A stretch of 6,287 nucleotides of DNA, taken from NCBI GenBank assembly GCA_023230485.1, contig JALNXG010000119.1, positions 1 through 6,287 of the forward strand, given 5' to 3'. A program made the translations under genes and the position numbers. The notes beneath the pieces were generated by a model, which worked only from the letters and a program-made list of their open reading frames with translations, had not been told where the DNA came from and did no database searches. Every line of letters starts with the position of its first letter. Positions within the stretch are counted from its first letter, which is position 1. Below, in pieces: positions 4,436-6,287 of the stretch. This stretch comes from Melioribacteraceae bacterium. GTDB taxonomy: Bacteria; Bacteroidota; Ignavibacteria; Ignavibacteriales; Melioribacteraceae.

Positions 4436-6268
4436 TTATTCGACTGTTACACTCTTAGCTAAATTTCTTGGCTGATCTACGTTTAGTTCTTTCTTCACCG
4501 CAATATGATATGCAAGTAACTGCAATGGAATTACGGAAAGGATAGGACAAAGTAGATTAGCAGTATTAGGAATCTTAATGCTATGATCCACGAGAGAATC
4601 GATTTCATCATCGTTCTCGCTTGCGATAGCAATGATTCTGCCGTTACGTGCTTTCACTTCTTGGATATTGCTGAGTACTTTTTCATAAACAGCATCCTTA
4701 GTAGCGATAACAACCACGGGCATATTATCATCGATTAAAGCGATAGGACCATGCTTCATTTCGGCAGCGGGATAACCCTCTGCATGAATGTAAGATATTT
4801 CCTTTAATTTAAGTGCACCTTCTAATGCCACAGGGAAATTATATCCTCTTCCAAGATAAAGAAAGTTAGTAACGTCCTTATACTCTTCTGCTATACTTTC
4901 GATATAGTCATTGAGTTTAAGAATTTCTTTTACCTTTTCAGGAATATCTCTCATTTCCCGCATGATATATTGACCCTCAGTGATACTGAGATGCCTTCTT
5001 CGTGCAACAAGGAGAGTGATTAGTGCTAATACAACAAGTTGGGACGTAAAAGCTTTTGTAGATGCAACACCTATTTCAGGTCCGGCATGGATATAGACAC
5101 CTGCATCAGATTCCCTGGCAATTGAAGAGCCGACAACATTACAAACACCGAGACACAAAGCGCCTTTCTTCTTTGCCTCTTTGAGTGCCGCAAGCGTATC
5201 AGCAGTTTCACCGCTTTGGGATATGAATATTACAGTGTCATTCTTATTAATGATTGGATGACGATATCTAAATTCGGAAGCATATTCCACTTCAACAGGA
5301 ATACCGGCGTACTGTTCGAGCATATATTCGCCAACTAAGGCGGCATGCCATGAAGTACCGCAGGCAGAGATTAAAATCCTGTCCGAATTAGCAATTCGAT
5401 CTTCAAAACCTTGAAGACCGCCAAGTTTAGAAATACCTTCATCCTCAAGTAAGCGACCGCGCATAGAATTAAAAAGTGAATCCGGCTGCTCCATTATTTC
5501 TTTCAACATATAATGGGGGTAACCGCCTTTTGTAATCGATTCTATACTGAGATCAACCTGCTGGATTTCTTTAATAATATCTTCATCGGTGATATTTTTA
5601 GCGTGGAAATGATCACGGTAAACTTCAACGATTTCGTTATCATCCAAATAGACTATTCTATTGGTGTGTGCAATAAGAGCATTTACATCGGAAGCAATAT
5701 AATTTTCGTTTTCGCCAATTCCGAGAACGAGTGGTGAACCTTTGCGAGCAACAACAATTTTATCCGGTTCTTTCTGGTAAATAACTGCAATACCATAAGT
5801 ACCTTCCACTTCATTAAGAGCGAAGCGGACAGCAGTAGCAAGCTTAAAATTTCTTTTTAAGTAACGATCGATAAGATGAACAACGACTTCGGAATCTGTT
5901 TCGCTAACGAAAGAATAACCTTCTTTCATAAGAACGCGTTTAATGGAGGCATAATTTTCGATAATTCCATTATGAATTAAGAACAGATTTTTATCGGCAT
6001 TAAGATGAGGGTGAGCATTAACCATACTTGGCTCGCCATGAGTAGCCCAGCGTGTATGCCCTATTCCGAGACTAGAAAAAGTTTCTTTTTGATTAACTAA
6101 TTTTTCTAATTCGCTTACTTTGCCTTTTGTTTTTATATTTTCGCAGACGTCATCGTGAATAATCGCAATGCCTGCTGAATCATAACCTCTATATTCAAGT
6201 CTTTTAAGACCGTCTATTAAAATTGGTACACAATTTTTGCTTCCAATATAGCCAACTATACCGCACAT
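4436..6268 (-). CDS. glmS: Glutamine--fructose-6-phosphate aminotransferase (isomerizing)
   Basis: GlmS makes glucosamine-6-phosphate and glutamate from fructose-6-phosphate and glutamine, the first committed step to UDP-N-acetylglucosamine for peptidoglycan and lipopolysaccharide. The 610 residues match the E. coli length. The N-terminal Ntn glutaminase domain (2-about 235) has nucleophile Cys2 (MCGIVGYIG), R74 in HTRWATHG, N100-G101 and D125. The first SIS domain (about 290-425) has SACGTSWHA (301-309) and SQSGETADT (350-358), with TKAFTSQ at 404-410. The second SIS domain (about 460-600) has ALEGALKLKEISY with K487 and E490, and H506 in KHGP, aligning with E. coli K485, E488 and H504. The C-terminus PRNLAKSVTVE carries K605, equivalent to the fructose-binding Lys603. 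The ATG at 6268 is fixed because Cys2 must become the N-terminus; AAGGAG (6279-6274) lies 5 nt upstream. It is the first gene of the visible run. Confidence 0.98.
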   Translation of the reverse strand: MCGIVGYIGSKNCVPILIDGLKRLEYRGYDSAGIAIIHDDVCENIKTKGKVSELEKLVNQKETFSSLGIGHTRWATHGEPSMVNAHPHLNADKNLFLIHNGIIENYASIKRVLMKEGYSFVSETDSEVVVHLIDRYLKRNFKLATAVRFALNEVEGTYGIAVIYQKEPDKIVVARKGSPLVLGIGENENYIASDVNALIAHTNRIVYLDDNEIVEVYRDHFHAKNITDEDIIKEIQQVDLSIESITKGGYPHYMLKEIMEQPDSLFNSMRGRLLEDEGISKLGGLQGFEDRIANSDRILISACGTSWHAALVGEYMLEQYAGIPVEVEYASEFRYRHPIINKNDTVIFISQSGETADTLAALKEAKKKGALCLGVCNVVGSSIARESDAGVYIHAGPEIGVASTKAFTSQLVVLALITLLVARRRHLSITEGQYIMREMRDIPEKVKEILKLNDYIESIAEEYKDVTNFLYLGRGYNFPVALEGALKLKEISYIHAEGYPAAEMKHGPIALIDDNMPVVVIATKDAVYEKVLSNIQEVKARNGRIIAIASENDDEIDSLVDHSIKIPNTANLLCPILSVIPLQLLAYHIAVKKELNVDQPRNLAKSVTVE

Positions 6269-6273
6269 AATTT

Positions 6274-6279
6274 CTCCTT
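6274..6279 (-). promoter_or_regulatory. glmS ribosome binding site
   Basis: AAGGAG lies 5 nt before the glmS ATG. Only 19 bases of sequence upstream of glmS are in the window, so neither the operon promoter nor any glmS-type leader control can be judged. Confidence 0.75.
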
Positions 6280-6287
6280 GATTGAAA

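Noticed and set aside
5843..5861. A/T-rich inverted repeat (cttaaaa...ttttaag) within glmS
   Set aside because: It lies in coding sequence with lysine- and phenylalanine-rich codons, has no G/C in its stem beyond the end pair, and is not positioned as a terminator.

Overview
The window reads as an AT-rich bacterial chromosome fragment. Every recognised gene lies on the minus strand, so transcription runs from high to low coordinates. It has two parts. The upstream part (about 6268 to 1206) is a tight run of four genes: glmS (glucosamine-6-phosphate synthase), a P-loop protein of the cyclic 2,3-diphosphoglycerate synthetase-like / COG2403 GTPase type, carbamate kinase (arcC) and ornithine carbamoyltransferase (argF). 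The junctions are 26 nt, a 4-nt ATGA overlap and 13 nt. Each start has a purine-rich Shine-Dalgarno sequence, so one operon is likely. The operon promoter is beyond the right edge.

A tRNA-Phe(GAA) gene follows at 1132-1060, and a perfect 10-bp stem hairpin closes that unit. Beyond it is a type II toxin-antitoxin module in toxin-first order, higB then higA. Its promoter is near consensus (TTGACA, 17 bp, TAATAT) and carries a palindromic operator. The -10 box ends only 6 nt before the toxin ATG, so the toxin message should be leaderless or nearly so. The antitoxin has a Shine-Dalgarno sequence that overlaps the toxin stop codon. The left end holds the first 118 codons of a PAS-domain protein, cut by the window edge, starting 32 nt after higA with no terminator between them.

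Carbamate kinase and ornithine carbamoyltransferase share carbamoyl phosphate. Together they could make ATP from citrulline, or in reverse capture ammonia and bicarbonate into citrulline. No arginine deiminase is visible, so the direction is open. The COG2403 gene is overlap-coupled to arcC and is the least understood member; its place suggests a link to carbamoyl-phosphate metabolism, but this is inference.

Taxonomy is uncertain. Strong Shine-Dalgarno sequences and a sigma70-type promoter argue against typical Bacteroidia. The gene content and AT richness would fit an Ignavibacteria-like or other anaerobic FCB-group bacterium, at low confidence. There is no gene-free stretch longer than 300 bases. 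I see no CRISPR array, insertion sequence or origin.
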